A DNA stretch of 64,000 bases from Dryas octopetala (Eukaryota > Streptophyta > Magnoliopsida > Rosales > Rosaceae): assembly GCA_963921425.1 (NCBI GenBank), contig OY992835.1:868001-932000 (forward strand), given 5' to 3'. Within the stretch, counting starts at the first letter, position 1; each line of letters opens with the position of its first letter. Shown here in pieces: positions 1 to 11,417 of this stretch. The notes under the pieces were generated by a model that saw nothing but the letters and a program-made list of their open reading frames with translations, was not told where the DNA came from and searched no databases. Position numbers and translations under genes: made by a program.

Positions 1-204
1 TATATTTCAAATTTGAAATGTAATTGCATAATCATAACATAATGAGTAATTAAAGAAAGCATGGTAGTTGAATGACGAATAGCAGTTAATGGCCATAACA
101 TAAAGACTTGGCGACTAGCTTGTCCATCCATTCCCGGCCACTTTTCTTATACACAAACTGCATATACATTTCAATAAACTCTGCATTTACAAACACAAAC
201 ACAA
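1..204 (+). promoter_or_regulatory. 5' flank and leader of TNL1
   Basis: This is non-coding sequence before the TNL1 start codon. The last 90 bases or so are clearly similar to the 5' flank of TNL3 on the other strand (28900-28990): both hold a cttgtccatccattc block, a cttttcttat block and a leader of acaaacacaaa repeats just before ATGGATGC. The TNL4 flank is related too. Such conservation between paralogs fits a shared promoter and leader, but no transcription start or cis-element was identified. Confidence 0.4.
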
Positions 205-2580
205 ATGGATGCTTCCTCCTCAAACAGGTGTAGATATCATGCGTTCTTGAGTTTCAGAGGCGAAGACACACGCAAGGGTTTTACTGATCATCTCTACAGA
301 GCTTTGGAGGGGGCAGGAATCCACACCTTTAGAGATGATGATGAAATTGAAAGAGGAGAAGAAATCAAGGCTGAGCTGCAGAAAGCCATACAAGAGTCAC
401 GAGTATCCATAGTTGTGTTTTCCCAGGACTACGCTTCCTCAACATCGTGCTTGGACGAACTTACCATGATCATGAAACGCAGAACAACTGATGGCCACAT
501 GGTCGTGCCAGTTTTCTATCATGTGGATCCATCCCATGTCCGGAAGCAAACTGGGAGTTTTGCAGATGCATTTGGTAGACATGAACAGCGCTTCAAGGAG
601 GAGATGGACAAGGTGGAAGATTGGAGAAGAGCTCTTAGAAGTGTTGCAGATCTGGGCGGGATGGTTTTAGGAGATGGGTAATAATTTCACTCCCAAAAGC
701 TTCTCACTTTAAATGTTGGAATTTGGTTCAATCTTCTTTATTTGGACAACATTTTATTAAAATTTAAGATTCATTTGTTCATATCATATATATACTCAAT
801 ATTAGCAAGTGGGTATAATCATTCATGTCAACTTGATATTATCATCAATTGTACCCTTCTATACAGAAGTTAAATTTGTTTTTTTCTTTATATATGATGA
901 TATCAGTAATATATTTATAGGTACGAGGGGCAATTTATTCAAGATCTTGTTGAGGAGGTTGGAAATAAACTGGATCACAAAGCATTATATGTTGCACCCT
1001 TTGTGGTCGGAATGGATGATCGTGTTAAAGGCATAAACATATGGTTGAAAGATGGATCAAATGATGTTGGTGTAGCTGTGATCTGTGGGATGGGCGGAAT
1101 TGGCAAGACCACCATTGCCAAAGCTGCTTATAACCAAAACTTCAATAGATTTCAAGGCAGCAGCTTTCTTGCAGATTTGAATAGAGAAACATCAGGAAAA
1201 CCCAGTGATTTGATTGGCTTGCAAAGACAACTTCTTTCAGATATCCAAAAGGGGAAAACAAGGAAAATATACAGCACAGATGAAGGAATGAGAAAGATCA
1301 AATCTGCTGTATATGGCAAAAGACTTCTTATTGTTGTTGATGATGTAGACCACTCAGACCAATTCAATGCAATTCTTCGAATGCGGAACTGGCTGCACCC
1401 AGGAAGTAAAATTATCATTACAACTAGACGTGAAAATTCGTTAAATTCTAGTGAAACTTGCGAAATGTTTAAGGTTCAAGGATTGGATAAATATCAATCA
1501 CTTGAGCTTTTCAGTTGGCATACCTTCAGACAAACCCATCCTATTGAAAGCTACATGGAGCTTTCAAGATCTGTAGTACAACACTGTGATGGGCTGCCAT
1601 TAGCTCTTGAACTTCTGGGATCTTCTCTATCTGGAAAAGGTGCAGATGTATGGGAAGATAAATTGAAGAAATTAGAAGTGATTCCTCATGGAGAAATTCA
1701 AAAAGTTCTTAGAACAAGCTATGATTGTCTACAAGATGATCATGACAAAGATTTATTCCTTCATGTACATAGCTTGTTTCTTCATAGGAAGGAAGAAGGA
1801 TTATACAATTACAATACTGGACAACTTAATTAGATTTTCACACAAGGATTGGAATTCAAAATCTAGTTGATAGATGTCTAGTGCAAATCAGTTATGAGAA
1901 TAAGTTGGTCATGCATCAATTACTTAGAGATATGGGAAGGGGAATTATTCGTGAGGAATCATTTGACCCTGGAAAACGTAGTAGGGTGTGGCATCATAAA
2001 GAAGCGTCTAATGTTTTGAGAAAGTTAACTGTAAGAAACAAATATACTCCTTATGTTTGTCTATTAATTGGTTTTTGTGTTATGCATTTTTTATAACTTG
2101 TTACTAACCCAGTGTTCTCATTTGTTGGCAGGGTACTGAAACTATTAAGGGCTTCATGCTCAATGTTCCTTTGTTGATGGAAGATGAGTCTACTGAGTCA
2201 ATATTTCGTAGATGTAACAAAAAACGATACCATGTTGAAGATTCTGGTGAAAGTTCTTTAAGGCGACGCAGGCTTGATTTCTTCTCCTGGAAATCAATTA
2301 ACTTTTCCTCAACCAATTCAGGTCTTGCATCAAATGAAGTGGACTTCGATCAGTACAGAGGCATTTAGAAGGATGCACAATCTTGAAATTCTCCTGCTCA
2401 ATAATGTAAAAATCAGTGGAAGCTATGAAGATTTTCCAAAACATTTAGTATGGTTGTCTTGGCAAGGATTCCATTCAAAATCAGTACCAGCCAATTTTAA
2501 TTTGGAAAAACTAGTTGGTCTTGAGTTGCAGAATAGCTGCCTGGAACACGTCTGGAAGGGAACCAGGGTACTAATTCTAA

Positions 2581-2620
<40 letters not shown>

Positions 2621-4143
2621 ATTATACTAATTATTTCTCTTTTAAACAGTTTCTTCCAAGTCTAAAGATCCTTAATCACAGTCATTCACACAGCCTTATC
2701 ACAACTTCTAACTTGTCATGCATGCCTAGGCTTGAGAGATTAATTCTTAAATATTGTATAAATTTGGCTGAGGCTGATGAATCCATTGGAAAGCTAAAGA
2801 AACTTGTGTCCTTGAATCTTAAAGGCTGCAAAAATCTCATAAAACTTCCAAGAAGTATTGCCATGTTGGAATCTCTTAAGGAGCTTATTCTCTCTGGTTG
2901 CTCAAAGCTCAGCTTTCAAGTCAATACGACTGCTAGAAATCAGCCACAATGTACATCTAGTGATATGAAGATAGTTCCTCTGTTTTTGAGTAAGTCATGG
3001 CAATCAGTCTGGTCTGTGGTATCACCAAGAAAAAGTCTTGAGCTCAGCAATTTCTCATTGTCAAATTTTCCACATTTTTTGGGAAGGTTAAGACTTGATG
3101 ACTGTAATCTATCAGAGATTCCCAGTCATATTTGTAGTCTATCCTCGTTGAAGCATTTGGATCTAAGTGGAAACCCAATGATGAGACTACCAGAAAACAT
3201 GAAGGATCTTATTATGCTCCAGAGTCTTGTGGTAAACAATTGCACAACCCTCATAATGATTCCAGACCTCCCACCAAGTTTAGTGAAATTGAAAGCAAAC
3301 TCTTGCACATCATTGAAAATAATAGGCAATTTACCAAAGGTGCTTCGATTATTTATTGATATTTTGGGATGCAAGCGATTAGTTGAAGTTCAAATTAAAG
3401 CAGGTTCAATATAAAACCGTTGAGAAGTGTTGACATAGAAATGATCAAAGATATGGGCTTGTTCAATTTGGAATCCATTGGGAGCACTGATGAGGTCTTA
3501 ATGTTCAACTTTCCCACATTTACAACCATGAAGGGTCCCCTCCAGGTTCTCTCTGTCTCTCTAGTTGTTATTAGTATGATTTTTATAGCTTATTATAAAA
3601 TAAGTGATGTGCATGAAACTGCAGGGACTGTATGAACGTGGCATATTTAGCATTTCCCTTCCTGGACACAACATCCCAGAATGGTACATGTACAGGAGAA
3701 AGGGTGACTCTGAGTTGTCTATTACTCTACCTTCACACCCCCATAATCTCAAGATCCGAGGCTTAAATGTATGTCTTGTTTATTCACCGCCAGGAAAAGA
3801 ATATGTATATCTTCAAGTCAGTAATGATAGCAAGGGTCTTACGTGGACCTACTTTCCAATCACATGGGCTTGTTCCGAAGAGCATAGTGATGGTACATTT
3901 CTATGGCTAAGCCGATGGAGGTTTGGAGATGATGAATTGGAAGCTGGGGACAAATTACTTGTTTCATTAATTGAAGGTTCCAAAATAAAGGAGTTTGGAA
4001 TCCAGCTTGTGTATGAGTAGGATATAGCAATCCAACCAGAAAGAGCTTATTGGAGGCACAACGTCGACGGTGATGAAGATATGTCAGTGACACTGTCAGC
4101 TTTACATATTTGTCAAGGCCACTACATTCTATGTAATTACTGA
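205..4143 (+). pseudogene. TNL1, TIR-NB-ARC-LRR immune receptor pseudogene
   Basis: Five-exon TNL gene by comparison with its paralogs: TIR exon 205-677, NB-ARC exon 921-2030, linker and first LRR exon 2132-2567, LRR exon 2650-3545, post-LRR (C-JID) exon 3625-4143. All introns are GT-AG. The P-loop GMGGIGKTT, kinase-2 LLIVVDDVD, GLPLAL and MHQ motifs are readable. The frame is broken by 4-bp insertions near 1764, 1829 and 2348 and a 5-bp insertion near 3391, all judged against TNL3. A CAG to TAG change at 4018-4020 removes the C-terminal 40 residues or so. The TIR motif normally read SSTWCLDEL has Ser in place of Trp; the adjacent Glu is kept. Similarity of exons and introns to TNL3 is very high, so the lesions look recent. 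A complete receptor cannot be made; a TIR-only product ending at 681 by intron read-through is formally possible. Confidence 0.9.
2584..2620 (+). repeat. (CT)n microsatellite in TNL1 intron 3
   Basis: A run of CT dinucleotides starts about 15 bases after the intron 3 donor. Arrays at the same place occur in TNL2 (about 7624-7657) and TNL3 (complement, about 26406-26432), with different lengths. Confidence 0.85.
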
Positions 4144-5167
4144 TGACAATCTAGAAAAACAAATCAAGAAATAACTTTAAAACTGCTTCACATTATTAAA
4201 CACGCTTATGCACAACTAATTAATTTTAAAATATTTTAAAATTACAAATAATTCAATGAACACTTTTGAAATCTAAAAACAGTCACTATTGACCTATCTG
4301 TAATAAATGAAATTATTCATTTTATAAAAGAGAACATAACAAAAACTACAAATTACAATCACTACCATAACATGACTAATTAACATATGAAAATTTCAAT
4401 AAATTACAAAAAAGGTCAATCAATGCTTACTCATTAATGATGTTAGAAATATATATATATATATATAAACTTTAAAAAAATTTAAAATTCAAGTAAAACT
4501 CTAAACTTAAAAAAACAAAAAAACAATCCAGCCAATCCACCCTCACCCCCGATGTGAGACTCCATAAATTTGTTTAATTTTATTTGAGATTTATTTTGAG
4601 ATTTTAATAATTTATTTTAAGAAGTTGTGATTTTCAAAAATAGTTTGGAAGTCAAAAATAATATTTTGAACCCTTAGCGAATTAGTACTCATTGAGATGA
4701 GTCCGTATGATTTTTCAGTGATTTTTTTCAAGACTCGAGCTATTTTTTACGAATTTATAAAAATAATATTTAATTATACTTAAGGGCAAACAAGGAAGTT
4801 TGAGAAAAAAATTGATGATTTAACAGAAATATGGGTGACAGGTGCCACATTGGCATATATTGATAACTTTATCTGATAAATTGGCAAGAAAAAAAATTTA
4901 GGTATTAGGGGAATACACCCCTATAATCCAAGTGGTATTTGAGTAAAATTAATTATATATTTAGATTTAGACAATTCAGACGTGTGTGCTAATGATGCCA
5001 TTGACTTTAATTATTCTATAGATGTCTTGTATCTCAGTGTAGAATCATTCTTGGAAGGTGGCTAATGGGGCAATGTACGTTGACTTTGATCATCCATCCA
5101 TTCTCATCTCTCCATTTGCATATAATACTGGGTCTTGCTAGAAGCCCCAGGTCTCTTCTTCTTCTCA
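4144..5167. other. Intergenic, AT-rich, with LTR-like relic
   Basis: No gene is seen. It holds a short (AT)n run near 4451-4467 and an AT-rich stretch. Around 4680-4770 (tagtactcattgag, then gactcgagctattttt) it resembles 33221-33293 inside the hAT element, which suggests a shared old LTR-retrotransposon relic. The last 80 bases are the TNL2 leader. Confidence 0.4.
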
Positions 5168-7620
5168 ATGGCTGCTGCTAGAATCCCACAGGGCGCTTCT
5201 TCCTCCTCAAACAGGTGTAGCTATGATGTCTTCTTGAGTTTCAGAGGCAAAGACACACGCAAGGGTTTTACTGATTTTCTCTACAGAGCTTTGGAGTGGG
5301 CAGGATTCCACACCTTTAGAGATGATGATGAAATTGAAAGAGGAGCAGAAATCAGGGCTGAGCTGCAGAAAGCCATACAAGAGTCACGAGTTTTCATTAT
5401 TGTCTTTTCCAAGGACTACGCTTCCTCAACATGGTGCTTGGATGAACTTGCCATGATCATGAAACGCACAACAACTGATGGCCACATGGTTGTGCCAGTC
5501 TTCTACCATGTCGATCCATCTCATGTCATGAAGCAGAGTGGGAGTTTTGTAGAAGCATTTGGTAGACATGAACAGCGCTTCAAGGAGGAGATGGACAAGG
5601 TGGAAGACTGGAGAAGAGCTCTTAGAAGTGTTGCAGATCTGGGTGGGATGGTTCTAGGAGATCGGTATAATTTCATTCCCAAAAACTTCTCATGCTATCA
5701 TATAGACTTTAAAAGTATTAGCTTGTTGACATTTTTTTTTTTTATAAAGGGTGGTAAATGGTTGTTGGATTTTGGTTCTATCTTCTTTATGAAATTAATG
5801 TACCTCGGCAGCATTTTATTTAAATTTAAGATTCATTTGTTCATATCTTATTATACTCAATATTAGTAAGTGGGTAGAATCATTCATTTCAACTTGATAT
5901 TATCATCAATTGTACCCTTCTATATAGAAGATGAAGTTTGTTTTTTTCTTTATAAATGTTGATACCAGTTATATATTTATAGGTACGAGGGGCAATTTAT
6001 CCAAGATATTGTTGAGGAGGTTGGAAATAAACTGGGTCACAAAGCCTTATATGACGTTCCTCCCTTTGTGGTCGGAATGGATCATCGTGTGGTAGGCATA
6101 AACATGTGGTTGAAAGATGGATCAAATGATGTTGGTGTAGCTGTGATCTGTGGGATGGGCGGAATTGGCAAGACAACCATTGCCAAAGCTGCTTATAACC
6201 AAAACTTCAATAGATTTCAAGGCAGCAGCTTTCTTGCAGATATTAATAGAGAAACATCTGGAAAACCCAGTGATTTGATTCGCTTGCAAAGACAACTTCT
6301 TTCAGATATCCAAAAGGGGAAAGCAAGGGAAATATACAGCACAGATGAAGGAATGAAAAAGATTGAATCTGCTGTATATGGCAAAAGACTTCTTATTGTT
6401 GTTGATGATGTAGACCACTCAGGGCAATTGAATGCAATTCTTCGAATGCGAGAATGGTTGCATCCAGGAAGTAAAATTATCATCACAACTAGATGTGAAA
6501 ATTTGTTAAATTCTAGTGAAACTAGCAAAATGTTTAAGGTTCAAGGATTGTATGATTATCAATCACTTGAGCTTTTCAGTTGGCATGCCTTCAGACAAAC
6601 CCATCCTATTGAAGGCTACATGGAGCTTTCAAGATCTGTAGTACAACACTGTGATGGGCTTCCATTAGCTCTTGAAGTTCTGGGATCTTCTCTATCTGGA
6701 AAAGGTGCGGATGTATGGGAAAATCAACTGAAGAAGTTAGCAGTGATTCCTCATGGAGAAATTCAAAAAGTTCTTAGAATAAGCTATGATTCTCTACAAG
6801 ATGATCATGACAAAGAGTTATTCCTTCACATAACTTGTTTCTTCATAGGAAAGAAGAAGGATTATACAATTACAATACTGGACACCTTAGATTTTCACAC
6901 GAGGATTGGAATTCAAAATTTAGTTGATAGATGTCTAGTGGAAATTAATTGCAAGAATAAGTTGGTCATGCATCAATTAATTAGAGATATGGGAAGAGGA
7001 ATTATTCGCGAGGAATCAATTGACCCTGGAAAATGTAGTAGGGTGTGGCATCATAAAAAAGCCTCTGATATATTGAGAAAATTAACAGTAAGAAACATGC
7101 TCTTTCATGTGTAAGTATTGGTATTTATGTTGTGCATATGTAACTTATTACTTACCCAGTGCTCTAATTTGTTGGCAGGGTACTGAAACTATTAAGGGCT
7201 TTATGCTCAACCTTCCTATGTTGATGAAAGAGGAGTCCACTGAGTCCATATTTGGTAAAAGTAACAAAAAACGATGCTATGTTGAAGATTCTGGTGAAAA
7301 ATTTTCAAGACGACACATGCTGGATTTCTTCTCCTGGAAATCAATTAACTTTTCCTCAACCAATTCTGGTCTTGCATCAAATGAGGTGGACTTCAAAACA
7401 GAGGCATTTAGAAGGATGCACAATCTTGAAATTCTCCTGCTTAATAATTTAAAAATCAGTGGAAGGTATGAAAATTTTCCAAAAAATTTAGTATGGTTGT
7501 CTTGGCAAGGATTCCATTTAAAGTCAATACCAGACGATTTTTTTTTACAAAATCTAGTTGTTCTTGAGTTGAAGAATAGCCGCCTGCAACATGTTTGGAA
7601 GGGAACCAGGGTATGGTACT

Positions 7621-7660
<40 letters not shown>

Positions 7661-8608
7661 CACACACACAAATTTAAGGATCACTATATATTTCTAGATA
7701 GTAATTACTTCTCTTTGAAACAGTATCTTCCAAGTCTGAAAATCCTTAATCTCAGTCATTCACATGGCCTTATGACAAACCCTGATTTATCTGGACTCCC
7801 TAATCTTGAGAGATTAGTTCTTAAAGATTGCATAAATTTGGTTGAGGTTGATGATTCCATTGGAGACCTAGAAAAACTTGTTTTCTTGAATCTTAAAGGC
7901 TGCAAAAATCTCGTGAAGCTTCCAGCAAGAATTAGCATGTTGAGATCTCTTCAGGAACTTATTCTTTCTGGTTGCTCAAAGCTTTTGCTTCATTCCAATA
8001 CAACTACTACAATTGAGTTACACTCTGCAGCTAGTGATCTGAAGAAACTGATAGCTAAATCATGGCAATCAATGTGGTCGTGGGCACTACGAAGAAAAAA
8101 TCTTGAATTAACCAGTTTCTCATTGGCAAATTTGCCACATTGTTTAGGAAGCTTAAGTCTGGCTCAATGCAATCTGTTAGATATACCCAGTGATCTTACT
8201 ATCCTATCCTCATTGAAAAAATTGGACCTAAGTGGAAACCCATTTCTCAGCCTTCCAGAAAACATGAACGGTCTTATTATGCTGCAGAATCTTCTGTTAA
8301 ACCGCTGCAAAAACCTCAAAACGCTTCCAGAGCTCCCACCAAATTTAATGATCTTGGATGCACATCATTGTACATCATTGGAAAGAATAACAAATTTACC
8401 AAACGCATTCAGATCATTAGAATTGAATATTTTGGAATGCAAGAAATTAGTTGAAGTTCAAAGCTCGTTCAATATAATACCGTTGAGAAGCGTTGACATA
8501 GAAATGATCAAAGATATGGGTCTGTTCAATTTGGAATCCATAGGAAGCACTGAGGAGGTTGAAATGACTAACTACCTGACAATGACAACCAGGAAGGGTC
8601 CCCTCCAG

Positions 8609-8644
<36 letters not shown>

Positions 8645-8930
8645 GTCTAGCTGTTATGATTATGATTTCTATGGCGCAGCCTAGCTTTTTAAATAATTCA
8701 CTGTAATTGTGGAATATATTTCCATGAAACAGGCATTGTATGAATGTGGCATATTTAGTACAGCACCTAGTATGTGTATAACATTAAGAGCTCAGCAACA
8801 CATTCTATACCTTAAAGTTAGTAATGAGACCAAGGATCTAGTAATGAGACCAAGGATCGTATGTGGACCTATTGCCCGGTCACAACCGGGGTTCCAAAAC
8901 AGAAGGAAGATATGTGTTTCAGTACCTTAA
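5168..8930 (+). CDS. TNL2, TIR-NB-ARC-LRR receptor with truncated post-LRR domain
   Basis: Predicted intracellular TNL immune receptor, about 1,038 residues from five exons: 5168-5664, 5983-7087, 7179-7610, 7724-8608, 8733-8930. Exon phases agree throughout. The start at 5168 (MAAARIPQG) is preferred over an in-frame upstream ATG at 5135 because the TIR domain follows it as in the paralogs. TIR is at about residues 20-165, with the catalytic-Glu region SSTWCLDEL. NB-ARC follows with GMGGIGKTT, RLLIVVDDVD, GSKIIITTR, GLPLALEVLG and MHQ (canonical MHD, Asp replaced by Gln as in the paralogs). LRRs fill exons 3-4. Exon 5 is damaged: the segment with the PGxxIPxW signature is deleted, and a 20-bp tandem duplication at 8821-8860 shifts the frame to a stop at 8930. 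It may be expressed as a receptor with no C-JID, or be on the way to a pseudogene. Intron 4 starts with a long (CT)n run. Confidence 0.8.
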
Positions 8931-9383
8931 AGCCATTGGCAGTTTGGAAAGGATGAATTGGAGGGTGGGGAAAAAGTATGTGTTTCAGTACGCGGGGCTA
9001 ATGGTTTCTGGATAAAGGAGTTTGGATTGCAGTTTTTGTATGAGCAGGAATATAAGGGTGAGGGTGTCCGATCAAATGGTGAAGATATAACCCCTCCCTG
9101 CAGCCAGAATGTCATTGCTGGGGATGTGTCATTGTCAGCTGCAAAGTATGAATTTTGGCCGGGAAAATACTTTCTTTGTAATCATATGCACGAAATTCAT
9201 CAAGATCAATTCAGATGGAGGGAGGAGAAGCTAGCTCATCTTGATTTTTTATATGAGCCCGAGTTTGAGGATGATTATCATTACTATTTTCAGCACCAAG
9301 ATGATCCTGCCAAAACAACCATATATTTAGAATCATGTGTTATGATGAATAATATTCCGGACAATTGGGAATTCATTGGATAA
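8931..9383 (+). pseudogene. Out-of-frame remainder of the TNL2 C-JID exon
   Basis: After the stop at 8930 homology to the post-LRR domain continues in another frame: 8958-9383 encodes KEFGLQFLYEQE, matching KEFGIQLVYEQD of TNL3, then an acidic C-terminal tail. It is the original 3' end of TNL2, cut off by the duplication upstream. Bases 9384-9617 look like ordinary 3' flank. Confidence 0.75.
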
Positions 9384-9687
9384 TTTTAGATTTGTTGCTT
9401 AATTTCTTTCTTGTTTGATGTTCAGTTTCTGATGGATTCTTTGGAATTTAGGAATGGCATAAAAAATTGCAAGTCAGCAATTTCTCCTGGTTTTTGATGA
9501 TTTTAGCAATTTACATTGTCATTTTCTTGGCTTTTCCTATTATTTTGGCTGTTTGTATATATTCATGAAGAATTAGAATGAACTATACTAATAATAAACA
9601 AACATAAAAAGATAATTATAACTGTTGATGCAAATTTCCGTAAGATAGATGCAACAACTTAGAACTGGTGATTTGGCTGATCAGAAG

Positions 9688-11343
9688 TGTTAGTTTCTAG
9701 GATTTGTAAATGTTGGCTATTTTTCCGTGTCAAAACAATTGTATTAATTTGTATTTATTCACTCACAAGCTCTAGGCTAGATTTAGGACAAGGTCTGCTG
9801 CTTTGAAGAAGTCAAGAATGAACAAGTCACAAGGTATACTGCACTTCATTCATTTCATGAAATTAACAGATTTTTGTCTATTTGACTAGTCATTCACTGA
9901 TCATAATGAACACTGTTTTTCACGTACAGTGACTGTTACTTAAGTCACAGTTGCTACAGTGGGTCATTTCGGGTTTTGATTTTTAAGCCCAATTCTTTGA
10001 AAGCCCATATTCTGTTTAGTATTAGACATGCATGTGCATTGCACAAGACTTGTTTTTTCCACTGTAGCATTCAGATCTGATTTCCTCTTTCCCATTCACA
10101 CACACACATTCACGCACACACACTATTCATCATCTTCTTCATTCTGATTTTTAAAAGCAAAATTCCTTTTGACAGCTGCTTATTTCTATCCTTAGTAAAT
10201 ACTAGGATACCCCTCTAGGACAAAGGGAATATGCCCTTAATCCGTCTCTTGTGGACAGCCATTGATTGGCTTCCACGTGGTATGGGCGAACATGCCTCTT
10301 GCGTGAGTGTGTACGGGTATATGGGCTGTTTTGGTTCAGATCTTTTTGTGGGTTGATGAGCAATTTTAGAGTGTGAATTCTTGGGTTTTCACTGCTGGGT
10401 ATTTTCATATGAAGTGCTCATCTTCATAATTTTCAGAAAATGGTTTTTAAATATTGATAAATCACAAAGAGATTTTCTGAAATTGTTTTTGTTAAATCTG
10501 AAATTCTATATGGGTTTGAGTGCTTAAATGTCTTCACACATTCTTCAAACACATTCATTTTAGATTTAACTTGAAAGATTCAATATTGATCTTTTCATGC
10601 CGATAGCTTGAGAAGATTGATCTTTGTTTGTGAATCCTACATTTGCATATCATGTTCATGCATTGATGAAACCACTTAGCTTGGTGCGGATTGGTGCCAT
10701 GGGTTGATGAGCTTGGAGTGGAGCTGCCTTCTTCATGAATGACCATCTGCCTTGCGTATGGAAGTTGCACAAAAGGGGTAAGATAGCTGCCACTTAGTCT
10801 AGGACTTAGTGATTGAGCTTGTGTGCTGAGTGCCCTCTTTTGTATTGAACTTCTGATTTAGTGGATTGCCTGGTCAGCTGGATAGACCCCCAGTTTTTAC
10901 CCTTTGTGGTTTTTCTGGGTGAACATCTTGTGTGTTTCTGTCTTCCATATTTGTGTTGTTATGATTACTGACTCACTCATCTTTTAAACACAAATCTGTA
11001 CTGGAGCTATTTGATTAAAATTGATATATGCCTTATATAATTGTTTAGAAAATCACACACCACTGTAGTTGTGGATAACACTGGGATGCCTATTGTGATG
11101 GGTCCTCTGAGTGTATAGGATGTCACTTGATCCTTGGTGTGTTTGATTTGTGTTGTTTTACTGAAGTGATTTTTGGTTTTTAGAAGTCAATGTGGAGTTT
11201 CACATTTTGTTACTGGACTGTCTGAGTTGTGTTTGGTTGACTAGTTCGTGAGTAATCACATAAACCAAAAATTGGGGTCCGATCACTGAAAGTGAAATTA
11301 ATCAAGTTAATTAAGTGAATAGATCACCTAAATTAAACTTTCA
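9688..11343 (+). repeat. 5' LTR of the Copia element
   Basis: Starts TGTTAG and ends TTTCA directly before the primer binding site. It is 1,656 bases, the same length as the 3' LTR. Minus-strand open frames within it recur in the 3' LTR and are not considered genes. Confidence 0.95.
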
Positions 11344-11345
11344 AT

Positions 11346-11357
11346 TGGTATCAGAGC
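11346..11357 (+). other. Primer binding site, initiator Met-tRNA
   Basis: TGGTATCAGAGC lies two bases after the LTR end. It is the standard plant Copia site complementary to the 3' end of initiator methionyl-tRNA, where minus-strand cDNA synthesis starts. Confidence 0.93.
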
Positions 11358-11417
11358 GCTACTCTAAAAGCAAATAGAGAGATCCTAGGGTGTTGTTTGT
11401 TTTCTAGGTGTGTCTAG

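Noticed and set aside
205..681. TNL1 first exon as a stand-alone TIR-only gene
   Set aside because: The frame ends only by reading into an intron with a good GT donor at 678, and homologous NB-ARC, LRR and C-JID exons follow in order. A truncated transcript is possible but there is no sequence evidence for it.
10202..10770. Minus-strand ORFs in the 5' LTR region, repeated at 18481-19049
   Set aside because: They recur because the two LTRs are nearly identical; no domain, no introns and no upstream signals support genes.
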